Source: Rhinopomastus cyanomelas
Lineage: Eukaryota; Chordata; Aves; Bucerotiformes; Rhinopomastidae
Assembly: GCA_013400115.1 (NCBI GenBank)
Contig: VXBP01010395.1
Location: forward strand, 186,001 to 250,000
DNA length: 64,000 nt
Reading direction: 5' to 3'
Position 1 is the first letter of the stretch, and every line of letters begins with the position of its first letter. Under the pieces are notes generated by a model that saw only the letters and a program-made list of their open reading frames with translations, ran no database searches and had not been told where the DNA came from. Position numbers and translations under genes: made by a program. Below, one piece after another: positions 40,601 through 45,418 of the stretch.

Positions 40601-42840
40601 TAAACAGCACAGAAGCTTTTAATTAAAAACATACCTGCCACTCAAATTTGCTCACAAACACAAGAACAAATCAAATCCAACTGTTGCTTTACGATGATCT
40701 CAAGGGTCTCCTCCAACCTACGAGTCTGTGGTCTCACAAGACTCATGGCCAACAGAAGCCTCAAGTCCCTTCCAATCCGTAGTGATTCTATGATTCTATA
40801 CATACATATGTAGAAACTACACATTGCTTTGCTCAGATCAAAAAAATGCTCCACCTGGCCTCAGCCCAATGATTTTATGTTAATCACGTGGAACAAAATT
40901 CACAAGCTCACTGGTTTTATGACTAGGCTAGACTATAAGTTTGCGCTCAATTTTGGGAGAGAAATGCAGCTTAGAGTAGAACTGTAAGGATCCAGCGTCA
41001 CAAACTTTCTTCTTACCTTCTTTTTCCCCACACCAAACCATCAAAAGTAAGAACTACCCTTCAGTTTTCAACCCAGGCTGGAAATGTAAGCTTTTGGAAT
41101 ACTGCATGTTCACAAGTGGAGCACAGAGGTTGGATGTGCTCACACTGGGAACAGGGTAAAAGGCTTCTGCAACCGTTTAATTTGCAGCAATCTCTTCACA
41201 ATCTGAATTCTAGCATTTTGGGGGGGGTTGGAACTGGATGATGGTTCCTTCCTACCCTGAGTGACTCTGATTCTGTGGCTTCTCCAGTCAGGTGAGCCTG
41301 CTCTGGCAGGGGGATTGAACTAGATGATCTTTCAAGGTCCCTTCCAATCCCTGATGATTCTATGATTTCCCCTTCCTCAACTACGGGAAAATACCCCGCA
41401 CACACACAAGAACTTGTGCAGCAGCAAGAGCAAGAGCCGCAGCATTCCTTCCTATGAAAATTCATGTGGGCATTGCTTTGTTTCTACCAACAGTTGAAGG
41501 TCAATATTTGTTTAAGCAAAAAGCTACAGCAGCAGTTGCAAAACTAGAGTTGCCCTTCAAGCCCATTCAAGCACTGGGCACCCAAACCACTAAGTATACA
41601 TTGTCTTCCGCACGCCTAAGACATAAGTCAAGAGAAGATTTAAAAAAGGAAAACATACCTTCACTGCCACCTTTCAAGGTTATATCTGAAGAGAAGCTTG
41701 TGGAGGATCTTGAGCCAAGAGAGTCCAAGCTATCAAAGGAATCGTCTCTTTTATGGCTAGCTGAAGACGGAAAGGGCTCTCCCCGGTCGACGTACCAAAT
41801 GTCGCCGTACCCACTATCCCTGCCACTTCTGTTCAGGTGGCTGGACTCCTCGAGTGCCTGTGAGAGTACATTTTGTAAGGTCTTTTACAACTTACAATGC
41901 AAATGCTATTCATGAGTTTTCGCTCACGTGCGTTTAGAGTGCACAGATTTTAACAAAAACTACTGCAAATGCCTAATAGCAACACAGACAACAGTTTGAA
42001 TAAGAAATTCAACATCAAGTCTTAAAATTCTCATCATAGCCAAAGGGAATCAAGACAGGACTTCAGCATCTACCACAGCCATCAGAGCAGGTGATTCTGA
42101 ATTTATATGGCTGGCAGAAGAAACAGTGTGAGAGGAAAATCTCTTTTTTCACAGGGACTTAGATACTAAACAAAATAAACTATGTTGTCTGAACTAAGAA
42201 TAAAATTAAATCCCCAAAGGATTTTGCAGAGCTGATGCTGTAACGTGCAGCAAACTTTAAAACTCAGGCTATTTGCTCACTCCTCTTTTTGGATTCGTTA
42301 CCTTAGTCAGTGCTTGCCCTAATAGCTTCTCAAATGCTTTAAGACTGAGGTATGGACCATGATAATGAGGGCTGCTTTGAGCTTTCCTCCCGAGCCAGTA
42401 TAACGTAATCAGAACCTAAAAACAAACAAAAAACACCCCACAAATACAAACATGACCACCTTTCCTCTCATACCATGCACCAGTGTAAAAGAATCTCAGC
42501 ATGCTGGTCGTGAACTGTAAAACCTCATTTACAGTGTTAGCTGTGTTCACCATCAAAACCAATTAAAGAGCGTTCCAATACATCTCATTTATCCCAAGTA
42601 AGCAGATGTAAGCACTGTTTCTAGTTATTACATTTACTTGGTAAAGCATCAGCACAGAGATAATGATAAGATGGCACTAATTTACACAAGATAAATAGAA
42701 CAGCTCCAGAACAAGGGAAGCATGATGGGGCCATAAACAGAAGTGCTTTAAAACTGGTCAGGACTGGTGGGAAATCGTTTCAGAAAGCAGGGAAGTAGAT
42801 ATGCCTTACATTTTTCACTCTTCTGTTGGTCTCCTCTGGT
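1557..42840 (-). CDS. LMO7: LMO7 gene, partial (27 coding exons, minus strand)
   Basis: Twenty-seven exons join in one open frame of 5059 nt on the minus strand. The domain order is the end of a CH domain, repeated DD/RK motifs (the DUF4757-type region shared with LIMCH1), a PDZ domain, a charged coiled coil and the first finger of a LIM domain. Only LMO7 has CH, PDZ and LIM together; its paralogue LIMCH1 lacks the PDZ. Known of the family: LMO7 is an actin-associated scaffold at adherens junctions, linked to afadin and alpha-actinin. It also binds emerin and has a nuclear role in muscle. The CH start and promoter lie right of 64000; the second LIM finger and stop lie left of base 1. Splice boundaries were set by hand from GT-AG sites and phase continuity. 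Confidence 0.96.
1951..2090 (-). repeat. CR1 LINE fragment (diverged)
   Basis: A reverse-oriented CR1 3' region: a gcttaggttggaa start, then text resembling the typical tail reading about 'cacctagtcccaactcc'. It belongs to an older subfamily than the neighbour at 2291. Confidence 0.75.
2291..2586 (-). repeat. CR1 LINE 3' fragment (young subfamily)
   Basis: Reverse-oriented. It begins with the CR1 3' end (agaatcattagggattgg) and runs into the ORF2 C-terminal tail. The encoded tail reads FPVRVTEHWNRLPRGVVESP and ends DLV before a stop. It is nearly identical to the copy at 21668. Confidence 0.95.
3442..3714 (-). CDS. LMO7: LMO7 exon, Ser-rich linker before LIM (273 bp)
   Basis: It encodes GESLDNLDSSRTSSWRHHSW, QDFSRPVSTSNRAYMCTPSS, then an Ala/Pro/Ser/Thr-rich stretch ending SASQSGSQTRS. 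It is conserved with mammals in the first half and at the end, where SASQSGSQ leads straight into the LIM domain. It is likely a disordered tether (inference). The acceptor is ctctgttacag and the donor CGCAGCAG|gtgagt. Confidence 0.96.
3715..4600 (-). other. LMO7 intron
   Basis: 886 bp with no recognisable repeat or exon. Confidence 0.85.
4601..4820 (-). CDS. LMO7: LMO7 exon, ELERQQILQEMRK block (220 bp)
   Basis: It encodes TQSKYSERSWHATDSQKKSQ, AAELERQQILQEMRKKTSLH, TDSSWIRQRSSSIHKEPI and SSSMRR. These match the mammalian AELERQQILQEMRKRTPLHN and DNSWIRQRSAS segments closely. The acceptor is gtccctatag and the donor ATGAGGAG|gtagga. The phase fits both neighbours. Confidence 0.96.
4821..6319 (-). 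other. LMO7 intron
   Basis: It holds an interrupted CA microsatellite. A plus-strand acceptor/donor-like pair flanks 21 bp at 5591-5611. No coding signal otherwise. Confidence 0.82.
5068..5117. repeat. Interrupted (CA)n microsatellite
   Basis: Two short ac runs are separated by a T-rich spacer, in the intron between the exons at 4820 and 6320. Confidence 0.85.
6320..6372 (-). CDS. LMO7: LMO7 exon, NKSKSTSEL (53 bp)
   Basis: It encodes NKSKSTSELNDFNTIRN, matching NKSRSTTELDDYSTNKN in mammals. The acceptor is tatatccacag and the donor AAATG|gtgagc. It begins by completing Arg and ends with one base of Gly. Confidence 0.92.
6373..8195 (-). other. LMO7 intron
   Basis: It contains a CR1 end at 6591 and a perfect-looking minus-strand donor GGAG|gtaagt at 7812 with no exon that keeps the frame. 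Confidence 0.82.
6591..6680 (-). repeat. CR1 LINE 3' end
   Basis: A short reverse-oriented 3' end of the young CR1 subfamily, cut off after the ORF2 stop region. Confidence 0.92.
8196..8261 (-). CDS. LMO7: LMO7 duplicated exon, copy B (66 bp)
   Basis: It lies between acceptor tttttgtag and donor GCTGACAG|gtaggt. It encodes RHYEHYEVSKTIEEQPDQ then SFADR. About 44 of 66 bases match copy A by hand alignment, and 12 or so residues are identical. The next exon begins RNKSKST, as in mammals after GDRNKSRST. Confidence 0.88.
8418..8598 (+). repeat. Two CR1 3' ends in tandem
   Basis: An older CR1 3' end (ggttggaactggatgat type) is followed directly by a young one ending in attctatgattct. Both are in plus orientation, between the two copies of the duplicated LMO7 exon. 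Confidence 0.88.
8759..8824 (-). CDS. LMO7: LMO7 duplicated exon, copy A (66 bp)
   Basis: It lies between acceptor gcttctag and donor ATTGACAG|gtaaca. It encodes RHYERYEVSKTVENRAGH and then PLIDR. It is in phase with both neighbours and symmetric, so it can be skipped. It is a paralogue of the exon at 8196-8261: same length, same phase, HYExYEVSKT in both. Mammals have a single unit (RPVDSYDIPKTEE) here. It is too short to show as an ORF. Confidence 0.88.
8825..10306 (-). other. LMO7 intron
   Basis: One CR1 end at 10021. The remainder is unique sequence with no exon signal. Confidence 0.82.
10021..10162 (+). repeat. CR1 LINE 3' end
   Basis: Plus-oriented, from the last residues of the ORF2 tail to a tgattctat-type terminus. 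It ends about 145 bp from the coiled-coil exon donor. Confidence 0.92.
10307..10770 (-). CDS. LMO7: LMO7 exon, long coiled coil with 9-residue repeats (464 bp)
   Basis: It encodes about 154 residues. First comes a short Ser-rich start (QSVLTLNTASAPSASSWRES), then a dense Glu/Arg/Gln/Lys helix. Next are five to six tandem copies of the nonapeptide EQKRRAEM(D/E), then ERQREVSVEMPQYQ. Mammals have shorter, less regular EEQKR repeats at the same place. The acceptor is tttgttacag and the donor CCAAAG|gtgtgt. Long plus-strand open frames over this exon are antisense shadows of the low-complexity repeat. Confidence 0.95.
10353..10510 (-). repeat. 27-bp coding minisatellite in LMO7 coiled coil
   Basis: There are five full copies and one partial copy of a 27-bp unit, starting at 10353, 10380, 10407, 10434, 10461 and 10488. 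The first three are identical; copies 4 and 5 differ from them by one base (g to c, Asp to Glu) and are identical to each other. Each unit adds nine residues (EQKRRAEMD/E) and keeps the frame, so length variants would be tolerated. Confidence 0.95.
10771..12159 (-). other. LMO7 intron
   Basis: One short CR1 end at 11361; otherwise nothing recognised. Confidence 0.82.
11361..11430 (-). repeat. CR1 LINE 3' end
   Basis: Reverse-oriented, about 70 bp of the young-subfamily 3' end. Confidence 0.9.
12160..12252 (-). CDS. LMO7: LMO7 exon, coiled coil (93 bp)
   Basis: It encodes EKYKREQEKLREEWLRAKQE then AEKESSKYFDE, a continuous charged helix nearly identical to mammalian LMO7. The acceptor is aacctaacag and the donor GATGAG|gtaggc. 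It is phase 0 at both ends. Confidence 0.95.
12473..12530 (-). repeat. CR1 LINE 3' end
   Basis: Reverse-oriented, about 58 bp of 3' end with small deletions. Confidence 0.88.
13046..13405 (-). repeat. CR1 LINE fragment, older subfamily
   Basis: Reverse-oriented. The attcaggttggacaagaccc-type 3' end and about 300 bp of diverged ORF2 tail are recognisable, including the 'gcagcccattccagtgcc' region. Confidence 0.88.
14236..14362 (-). repeat. CR1 LINE 3' end
   Basis: Reverse-oriented young-subfamily 3' end, about 85 bp beyond the donor side of the 105-bp coiled-coil exon. Confidence 0.92.
14447..14551 (-). CDS. LMO7: LMO7 exon, start of coiled coil (105 bp)
   Basis: It encodes LPVPSISAPSRRVWDQEEER followed by KRQEKWQKEQERLLQ. 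The VWDxEEERxRQExWQxEQ pattern is highly conserved in LMO7 and LIMCH1 and opens a long charged helix. The acceptor ends gctgtactag and the donor is TTGCAG|gtatca. It is phase 0 at both ends. Confidence 0.96.
14857..14882 (-). CDS. LMO7: LMO7 microexon (26 bp)
   Basis: A 26-bp exon between acceptor aaatctcgcag and a perfect donor GAT|gtaagt. It encodes GGPEPAMPD across the junction, immediately before LPVPSISAP in the next exon; mammals have SVVPDLPVPTISAP there. Its length restores the frame left by the 61-bp exon 3.6 kb upstream. Confidence 0.85.
15518..15568 (+). repeat. CR1 LINE 3' end, old and short
   Basis: Plus-oriented remnant with gaaggtcctttccaacctaa and ending attctgtgattt. Confidence 0.75.
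17571..18032 (+). repeat. CR1 LINE 3' fragment, 460 bp
   Basis: Plus-oriented. It carries the ORF2 C-terminal tail as an open frame of about 115 codons ending DLV-stop, then the 3' UTR and attctatgattcc. It matches the reverse copy at 21668-22146 closely. It is a retrotransposon piece, not a host gene. Confidence 0.96.
18528..18588 (-). CDS. LMO7: LMO7 short exon (61 bp)
   Basis: It encodes DTEPKLINGTQGDLGSNEQR plus one base of Gly. The acceptor is tattttttcag and the donor CAGAGAG|gtaaac. The sequence aligns loosely with the mammalian segment containing KEINGIHDES. Its length is not a multiple of three, so it must be spliced together with the 26-bp exon downstream or the frame is lost. Confidence 0.88.
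19031..19182 (-). repeat. CR1 LINE fragment, older subfamily
   Basis: Reverse-oriented, attcaggttggaaaagaccc type, resembling the copies at 13046 and 53441. Confidence 0.88.
19390..19493 (-). CDS. LMO7: LMO7 exon after PDZ (104 bp)
   Basis: It encodes TSENKWIDATSGEQVSNVST, then STKRDFSSSFQSS. KWIDATSG and DFSxSxQSS match mammalian LMO7 just after the PDZ domain. The acceptor tract is weak in pyrimidines (ctataatg-like, ending ttatag), and the donor is AGTTCT|gtgagt. The exon ends at a codon boundary. Confidence 0.92.
20965..21126 (-). CDS. LMO7: LMO7 exon, PDZ domain C-terminal half (162 bp)
   Basis: It encodes GSPAALCQLDVDDEIIAING, TKISHMDYSQWEEAIGRALE and TGHLVMDVRRYGKN. The GSPA..L.vDDeI.aING pattern is a classic PDZ second half. 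The acceptor is gttgtctgcag and the donor GAACG|gtgagt. A CR1 3' fragment lies only about 27 bp upstream of the acceptor. Confidence 0.97.
21153..21203 (+). repeat. CR1 3' end beside the PDZ exon acceptor
   Basis: Plus-oriented (antisense to LMO7), about 50 bp, beginning 27 bp from the acceptor of the exon at 20965-21126. Confidence 0.9.
21668..22146 (-). repeat. CR1 LINE 3' fragment, 480 bp (young)
   Basis: Reverse-oriented. It contains the 3' UTR, the ORF2 tail and upstream ORF2 sequence to about the ggggcccagagcagaac region. It is nearly identical to the copy at 2291. Confidence 0.96.
23340..24560 (+). repeat. Old CR1 LINE fragment, about 1.2 kb
   Basis: Plus-oriented and heavily diverged. 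Recognisable landmarks are a cacagaggacaagg-like start region, 'aagggtaaacgcagagtcctg', 'gaaaggctgaggggtatgag' and 'ttataagctgagacaaaag'. It is the longest LINE remnant in the window; boundaries are approximate. Confidence 0.7.
24590..24730 (-). repeat. Old CR1 fragment
   Basis: Reverse-oriented. 'gttccttgccctgccactgg' corresponds to the CR1 'gacaaggggcagtgg' region read backwards. Confidence 0.65.
25066..25462 (+). repeat. CR1 LINE 3' fragment, about 400 bp
   Basis: Plus-oriented young-subfamily copy, with the ORF2 tail frame open to DLV-stop and the 3' end altered to cacactgtgattctc. Confidence 0.95.
26501..26615 (-). CDS. LMO7: LMO7 exon, PDZ domain N-terminal half (115 bp)
   Basis: It encodes EQFSEMRISLNQRPGHSRSF, then GFTTNWTSSGAFVQTVEEG. 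RSFGFT is the carboxylate-binding loop of the PDZ domain (the GLGF position). The acceptor is tatttttcag and the donor GAAGAAG|gtaacc. It ends with one base of a Gly codon, completed 5.4 kb away. Confidence 0.95.
26999..27085 (-). repeat. CR1 LINE 3' end
   Basis: Reverse-oriented young-subfamily 3' end. Confidence 0.92.
27169..27230 (-). repeat. Old CR1 3' end
   Basis: Reverse-oriented; starts tcatagaatcacagaatttt and is then diverged. Confidence 0.7.
27811..28480 (-). repeat. CR1 LINE fragment, about 670 bp (older subfamily)
   Basis: Reverse-oriented. The 3' end attattgaggctggaaaag is followed by ORF2 tail and a long upstream part including 'gaatagaactgagtccagtg'. It is one of the longer copies here. 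Confidence 0.85.
28541..28615 (+). repeat. CR1 LINE 3' end
   Basis: Plus-oriented. It lies about 60 bp from the reverse copy at 27811-28480, making a close inverted pair. Confidence 0.88.
29246..29314 (+). repeat. 23-bp tandem repeat, three perfect copies
   Basis: Three perfect consecutive copies of a 23-bp unit beginning gcattaacctgaag lie in the intron between the PDZ exon and the exon at 30274. It is intronic and no function is seen. Confidence 0.95.
29981..30041 (-). repeat. Old CR1 3' end
   Basis: Reverse-oriented; 'aaggttggaaaagacctta' followed by the usual 'atcatccagtccaacc'. Confidence 0.82.
30274..30594 (-). CDS. LMO7: LMO7 exon, disordered Ser/Glu/Pro region (321 bp)
   Basis: It starts MDDAQRYNGEVEKTKRT, matching MDDAWKYNGDVEDIKRT in mammals, and is 107 codons in phase 0 at both ends. 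The rest is low-complexity (Ser-rich, GEEEEEEKEG, Pro-rich) and likely disordered. The donor AACCCAG|gtaagt is near-perfect. The acceptor ends atcctag. The ATG at its start is not evidence for a translation start. Confidence 0.93.
30595..31236 (-). other. LMO7 intron
   Basis: 642 bp, no recognisable repeat or exon. Confidence 0.82.
31237..31678 (-). CDS. LMO7: LMO7 exon, Ser/Pro-rich region (442 bp)
   Basis: It encodes about 147 residues: ERDQDSYELRKHERTWTYSV, VSDDVFSEEKAPSTQSA, a Ser/Pro/Ala-rich linker, and then a conserved end with SASLPRSYQKTDTSRLTSVV, TPRPFG and RGISSLPRSFT. The last blocks are nearly identical to mammalian LMO7. The linker is likely disordered and phosphorylated (inference). 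The acceptor is ttatccccatag and the donor TTCACG|gtaaaa. It ends at a codon boundary. Confidence 0.95.
31679..32880 (-). other. LMO7 intron
   Basis: 1.2 kb, AT-rich, no recognisable repeat or exon. Confidence 0.82.
32881..33023 (-). CDS. LMO7: LMO7 exon, DLAKWKNRRKS basic helix (143 bp)
   Basis: It encodes DLAKWKNRRKSFTSELQRKK, EEREEIERRASEVSGRS and TKSLKEMQQER. The DLAKWKxRRKSxTSDLxKKK pattern is diagnostic of the LMO7/LIMCH1 family. The acceptor is attcttgtag and the donor GGAGAG|gtaatg. A CR1 fragment begins about 20 bp upstream of the acceptor, leaving very little original intron sequence for the branch site. Confidence 0.95.
33042..33173 (+). repeat. CR1 3' end beside an LMO7 acceptor
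   Basis: Plus-oriented (antisense to LMO7). Its truncated 5' end lies about 20 bp upstream of the acceptor of the exon at 32881-33023. Confidence 0.92.
34246..34363 (-). CDS. LMO7: LMO7 exon, DVSAEDLQ helical block (118 bp)
   Basis: It encodes SKSLNDVSAEDLQSVRKIRY followed by EELQRIKEQLQEQDLKWQE, a charged helix conserved in LMO7 and similar to LIMCH1. The acceptor is a strong pyrimidine tract ending ttcctag, and the donor is AAGAG|gtaact. It ends at a codon boundary. Confidence 0.95.
35595..35624 (-). CDS. LMO7: LMO7 microexon (30 bp)
   Basis: A 30-bp exon between acceptor gatttctcag and a near-perfect donor GCAAGG|gtaagt. With flanking bases it encodes RLFQNLSDEQG, which matches RLFQKIYGENG in mammalian LMO7. 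It is phase-symmetric, so skipping it keeps the frame. It is the exon to which the short isoform joins after the exon at 40068-40317. Confidence 0.9.
37086..37802 (-). CDS. LMO7: LMO7 large exon, three DD/RK repeats (717 bp)
   Basis: The acceptor is tatgcttcag and the donor GAGAG|gtcagg. It encodes about 239 residues starting SQFSLLQALQKYSD, then SETKAKVDPTSGPRLI, PDLENDDFFVRKTGAFHVNQ, IPDLEKDDMIFRKIL, VPLSGAPDKYHPALFPDPW, HKKDDMLTRKIESWKVG, FIPGPCSEEDWKKWEAIREA and a basic end KVRHKKRQMVER. Each block has a clear counterpart in the mammalian long isoform. It holds three copies of the DD-xxxRK motif. Function of this region is not established; the tryptophan-rich and helical tail could bind a protein partner (inference). 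Confidence 0.96.
38255..38446 (-). CDS. LMO7: Possible LMO7 cassette exon, Ser/Tyr-rich (192 bp)
   Basis: The acceptor has a long pyrimidine tract ending gctgcgcag. The chosen donor is GAGCCCAG|gttgat, a weak match after +2. With this donor the length is 64 codons and the phase fits both neighbours. It encodes SRKKSDSENEEFVYKQ, a stretch rich in Asn, Tyr and Arg, then EYVGSSLSQIAEGK. The open frame continues past the donor, so the 3' boundary is uncertain; a second in-phase GT lies near 38200. I do not recall a mammalian counterpart. Confidence 0.6.
38707..38997 (-). CDS. LMO7: LMO7 long-isoform exon, IPNIEKDD block (291 bp)
   Basis: The acceptor is ttttgaacag and the donor GGTTCAG|gtgcgt. 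The exon begins in the codon for Ser followed by NQRR. It encodes a basic start, an acidic run EYFDEDEEEEVG, the motif IPNIEKDDLYFRKL, and then FDKFLPKFWTPEEE and KPWYKEIQGF. The mammalian long isoform has clear counterparts (NQRR, IPNIxKDDLYxRKL, KPWYKE). It is a phase-symmetric exon. Confidence 0.93.
39321..39614 (-). CDS. LMO7: Probable LMO7 cassette exon, LPDLVLDD block (294 bp)
   Basis: An open exon after a good pyrimidine tract ending aacctcag, with donor CTGAG|gtcaga. Length is 98 codons, with the same entry and exit phase as its neighbours. It encodes an acidic stretch MVYDSGSDSEDERRLPDLV followed by LDDLANRRF, then a Ser/Pro/Cys-rich tail. The LPDLxxDD-xxxRR motif matches repeats in neighbouring exons and supports real coding. 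I do not recall it in the common human LMO7 isoform, so it may be a lineage-retained or rarely spliced exon. The start at 39614 is chosen because the nearer acceptor at 39536 would break the frame. Confidence 0.72.
40068..40317 (-). CDS. LMO7: LMO7 exon, SDTDSE and YVPAPLRKK block (250 bp)
   Basis: It encodes CDSDTDSELPFKMHDSHKDD, then an RRISVIEPK segment, FNRFLPNKNKQTAYVPAPLR, and NRRSWASPV ending GTFS. These blocks are shared with mammalian LMO7 and LIMCH1. HKDDRSYRR is the first of several DD-x-R motifs. The donor TTTTCAAG|gtactg leaves AG. That can join the T-starting cassette exons (giving Ser) or the A-starting microexon at 35624 (giving Arg), so the short and long isoforms both stay in frame. 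Confidence 0.95.
40691..40800 (+). repeat. CR1 3' ends, composite
   Basis: Plus-oriented. An older 3' end ('gatctcaagggtctcctcca') is followed by a second ending in gattctatgattctata. Confidence 0.82.
41219..41370 (+). repeat. CR1 3' ends, composite
   Basis: Plus-oriented. As at 8418, an older ggttggaactggatgat end is followed by a young end with gattctatgattt. Confidence 0.88.
41659..41857 (-). CDS. LMO7: LMO7 exon, Ser/Asp-rich linker (199 bp)
   Basis: It encodes about 66 residues with the blocks SGRDSGYGDIWY and RDDSFDSLDSLGSRSST. Both are strongly conserved in LMO7 and LIMCH1 just after the CH domain, and the many Ser next to Asp or Arg suggest phosphorylation sites (inference). The acceptor is tctcacag and the donor GTGAAG|gtatgt. 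It starts in phase 0 and ends with one base of a Gly codon completed in the next exon. Confidence 0.95.
42302..42415 (-). CDS. LMO7: LMO7 exon, end of CH domain (114 bp)
   Basis: It encodes 38 residues beginning VLITLYWLGRKAQSS, the final helix of the calponin-homology domain, then a segment rich in aromatic and Leu residues that ends LLGQALTK. The VLITxYWLGRxA core is the hallmark of the LMO7/LIMCH1 CH domain. The acceptor is a T/A-rich tract ending tag, and the donor is CTAAG|gtaacg. The exon is phase 0 at both ends. Confidence 0.95.
42810..42840 (-). CDS. LMO7: LMO7 exon, CH domain last helix start (31 bp)
   Basis: A small exon between acceptor ctgcttcag and donor AAAAAT|gtaagg. It starts with one base completing a codon and ends at a codon boundary. 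It encodes PEETNRRVKN, which matches the mammalian LMO7 CH-domain segment with EETxRRVKN. It is too short to appear as an open reading frame. It needs an upstream exon ending with two bases of a codon; none is found in the window, so the rest of the CH domain is further upstream. Confidence 0.9.
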
Positions 42841-43170
42841 CTGAAGCAGGGCAGAGAGAGAGAAAAACAAAACAAAACATTTGAGAACACCACACATTTA
42901 CAAGGTTTCAATCCTACTTATAGGACAGCATAAACTACACGACTATGAACGTTCCAAAAGAAAAACCTTTTGCTTTGATTCCATAGTTACAAGTTTGGAC
43001 TACTGCAGGTGATACACAGCTAGCTCCGCTCTAACAGTTGCTGATTTGAAAGGTGCTCAGAAGGGTTCCCGGCTATTTTACTTCACTACAGTTTTTAGTC
43101 ACCAACAAAGTAACAGTGGAAAATGAGCGAATGACTTTGGGAAATACAGCCTCTATTAGCCAGGAAGAGC

Positions 43171-43490
43171 ACAGAGTCATTATGGTGGGAAGCAACCTCC
43201 AAGATCATTAAGTTCAGCTATCAACCCAACAACACCCTGTCCACTAAACCACGTTCCCTAGTGCCACATCTACACACGTTTTGAACACCTCCAGGGATGG
43301 TGACTCCACCACCTACCTGGGCACCCTGTTCCAGTACCTGATCGCTCTTTCAGTGAAGACATTTATCCTAACGTCCAATCTAAACTCCCCTGGCACAACT
43401 GGAGGCCGTTACCTCTGGTTCAATTGCTAGACTCAGGAGACGAGAACGACCACCATCTCCCTACAGACTCCTTTCAGTTTCTCATGAAAG
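43171..43490 (-). repeat. CR1 LINE fragment, older subfamily
   Basis: Reverse-oriented, about 320 bp, diverged; 'cctccagggatggtgactcc' marks the ORF2 tail. Confidence 0.86.
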
Positions 43491-44089
43491 TAGATTCAAT
43501 TCTTAATTTGTTCCCTGGTTGCATTATGTGTTCTATAGTATTTGCCTCAGACTGAAGAACATCTCAGCCCAAAAATAAATATCCAGACAAAAGAAAAGAG
43601 TCACCAAAACTGGGATGCACGACAAAGCTGGAAGGAGGGGTTCAGTTTGTGTCTTATGAAAGAGGTATGTTTGGGTTTTGCTTTATTTAAAAAAAAAATA
43701 TGGATGGCATAGTGAAAAGGTTCAAACAAAAGAAATCAGATCCATCCCTCCTCGTTCTTCCTAGTCAGAGAGTGCACATTGCTGCTCAGGGCAGCACTAC
43801 CCACCCTGCCCATGCCCCTACCGCAGAGACATCAGTCTGCCAGGTGCTCAAAGACCTGCGCAGTTGTCATGTGTTCACTTGTGACCCCCTGACATGACGT
43901 AGCAGCAGAATCTGACACACGACCGGCACGAGAAACCATGGACACCCCTTCTCCATGGGGCTGCGAGTGGCACATGGGAGCAACGAACTCTGTTTCCTTC
44001 CTGAGCCACAAGGTAGACAGCTGGGCAGCACATGTGCTGCTTCCTCCTGCCACGTGGGCTCAATGAAAAGACAATCTCTCTCCACTTTC

Positions 44090-44465
44090 TCCCCTGACAG
44101 CTTCTAACTTCTTTTTCTTGGATTTTTATTCATTTTTGCCACATTCCTGTTTCACTCTGTATCATTTCCTCCCCATACGCATTTTCCTTCTGCTGCTCCC
44201 TTCTTCCCTTCTCAATTTAAACTGCTGCCATTTACAGGGTGGGGGAAGCCACCTCTATTTTCTTTCTCTCCTGCAGGCAGTTGTTCCAGCCACCCACTAA
44301 AAGGTGCAGAGAATTCTTTTGTTAGGTTTTTGTGTGGTGCAGATGTGCTGCCATTTTGCCAAGGCTTACAGAGGATTTTTCCTTCACCTTTTTCTGTTTC
44401 ATGTTCTTTTTTAATAAAACTTGTTGTTTTTCTTTATTATAATGTTGTTTAGTTTGTTGTGTTTT
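44090..44465 (+). other. Pyrimidine-rich stretch with polyadenylation-like signal
   Basis: A long C/T-rich stretch is followed by ttttttaataaaacttgttg and T-rich sequence, on the plus strand. The arrangement resembles the 3' part of an LTR or an old processed transcript end. No matching second copy, TG...CA ends or target-site duplication could be identified. Confidence 0.25.
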
Positions 44466-45316
44466 GAAGGCACCAAGAAATCAAAACTGAGACAACAGTC
44501 CTCATCTGCAGCTTCCAGAGATGTTTTACTAGCTTTGCATTCAGTGAGCAGCTTCTCACAAAAAGCATGAACCTATCTCCTTTCATGTGAATTGGACAAA
44601 CCTTCCAAAACACACAGCTGAGTTGGGAAAAAAAATATTCTTCCTCCTTTTCTTCTCTGCACGTATTTCTTCCCCAATGTCTGCACTGCAGGACATGCCT
44701 CAGCCATGACCTAACACGCCGACTACAGAAGACAGGTTGATTTCCCAACACCTGTGGATCAACGCTGCAATGCTCATACCCAATGATGAGCATTTTAAAG
44801 CTTTAGGTTTTCTACCTTAAGAATCTAAAAACTTCTTAATAGCAGGATTTCTGATGTCATTTGCAATTGTGAAAGCAGAGGCCATGCCTGGCCTTGGTAA
44901 GAATGTCTTCAAAAGATTGCTTCCACACTGGAGCAGTCTTGTAAGGAGTAAAAAAGTCTGCCCTTAGTCAGGTGGAGCCTATATCCAAGAGGTTGCCAAC
45001 ATTCATTTGGAGCAAACCTACATGGCTGAACATGGCTGTGTCCACTTCTGCTTTCCACAAATTCTCTGGGATCACTTAGGTCAACCACTTGCAACAGGAG
45101 CAGCGTTCAGTTATCTTTGCTTTTAATTAACCACAAAGTCACTAGACTCGTGCACTTGGGCTATAAAATAAAGCAAAGCTTAAGATGTTCAGGTAAAACA
45201 ACGAGCACAGAGACCCCAAAGGCAGGCAGGAAGGCATTTCACACTTGAATGACAGACCATGTTCCATTCACGTGTTTGCTCGGCTAACAACGGAAGCAAA
45301 CAGACAAGTTGTTTAC

Positions 45317-45418
45317 TCTTCGTGAGCAAAGTTTCTCCACTTGCATTACTACTCTCTCCATCTGAACTATGCCTCTTGGTCTCCAAACCTTTCAGCAACT
45401 TGTCACGATGGATGTAGT
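45317..45418 (-). other. Exon-like open segment, unassigned (102 bp)
   Basis: A strong acceptor (a T-rich tract ending ttctgctcag) is followed by an open segment and a moderate donor AAGA|gtaaac. Read in the open frame it gives YIHRDKLLKGLETKRHSSDG and ESSNASGETLLTK, a hydrophilic, protein-like composition. It is phase-symmetric (phase 1), which does not fit the phase needed just before 42840. I do not recognise it. It could be an alternative LMO7 5' exon, a non-coding exon or chance. Confidence 0.3.

Larger units (their letters stand above)
39615..41658 (-). other. LMO7 introns on either side of the exon at 40068
   Basis: Introns 39615-40067 and 40318-41658. The second contains two composite CR1 3' ends. 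No further exon recognised. Confidence 0.8.

Noticed and set aside
41454..41915. 153-codon plus-strand open frame
   Set aside because: It is antisense to the LMO7 exon at 41659-41857, whose minus-strand protein is clearly conserved.
43867..44085. Three overlapping minus-strand open frames
   Set aside because: Overlap in several frames of a GC-richer patch indicates chance; none fits LMO7.
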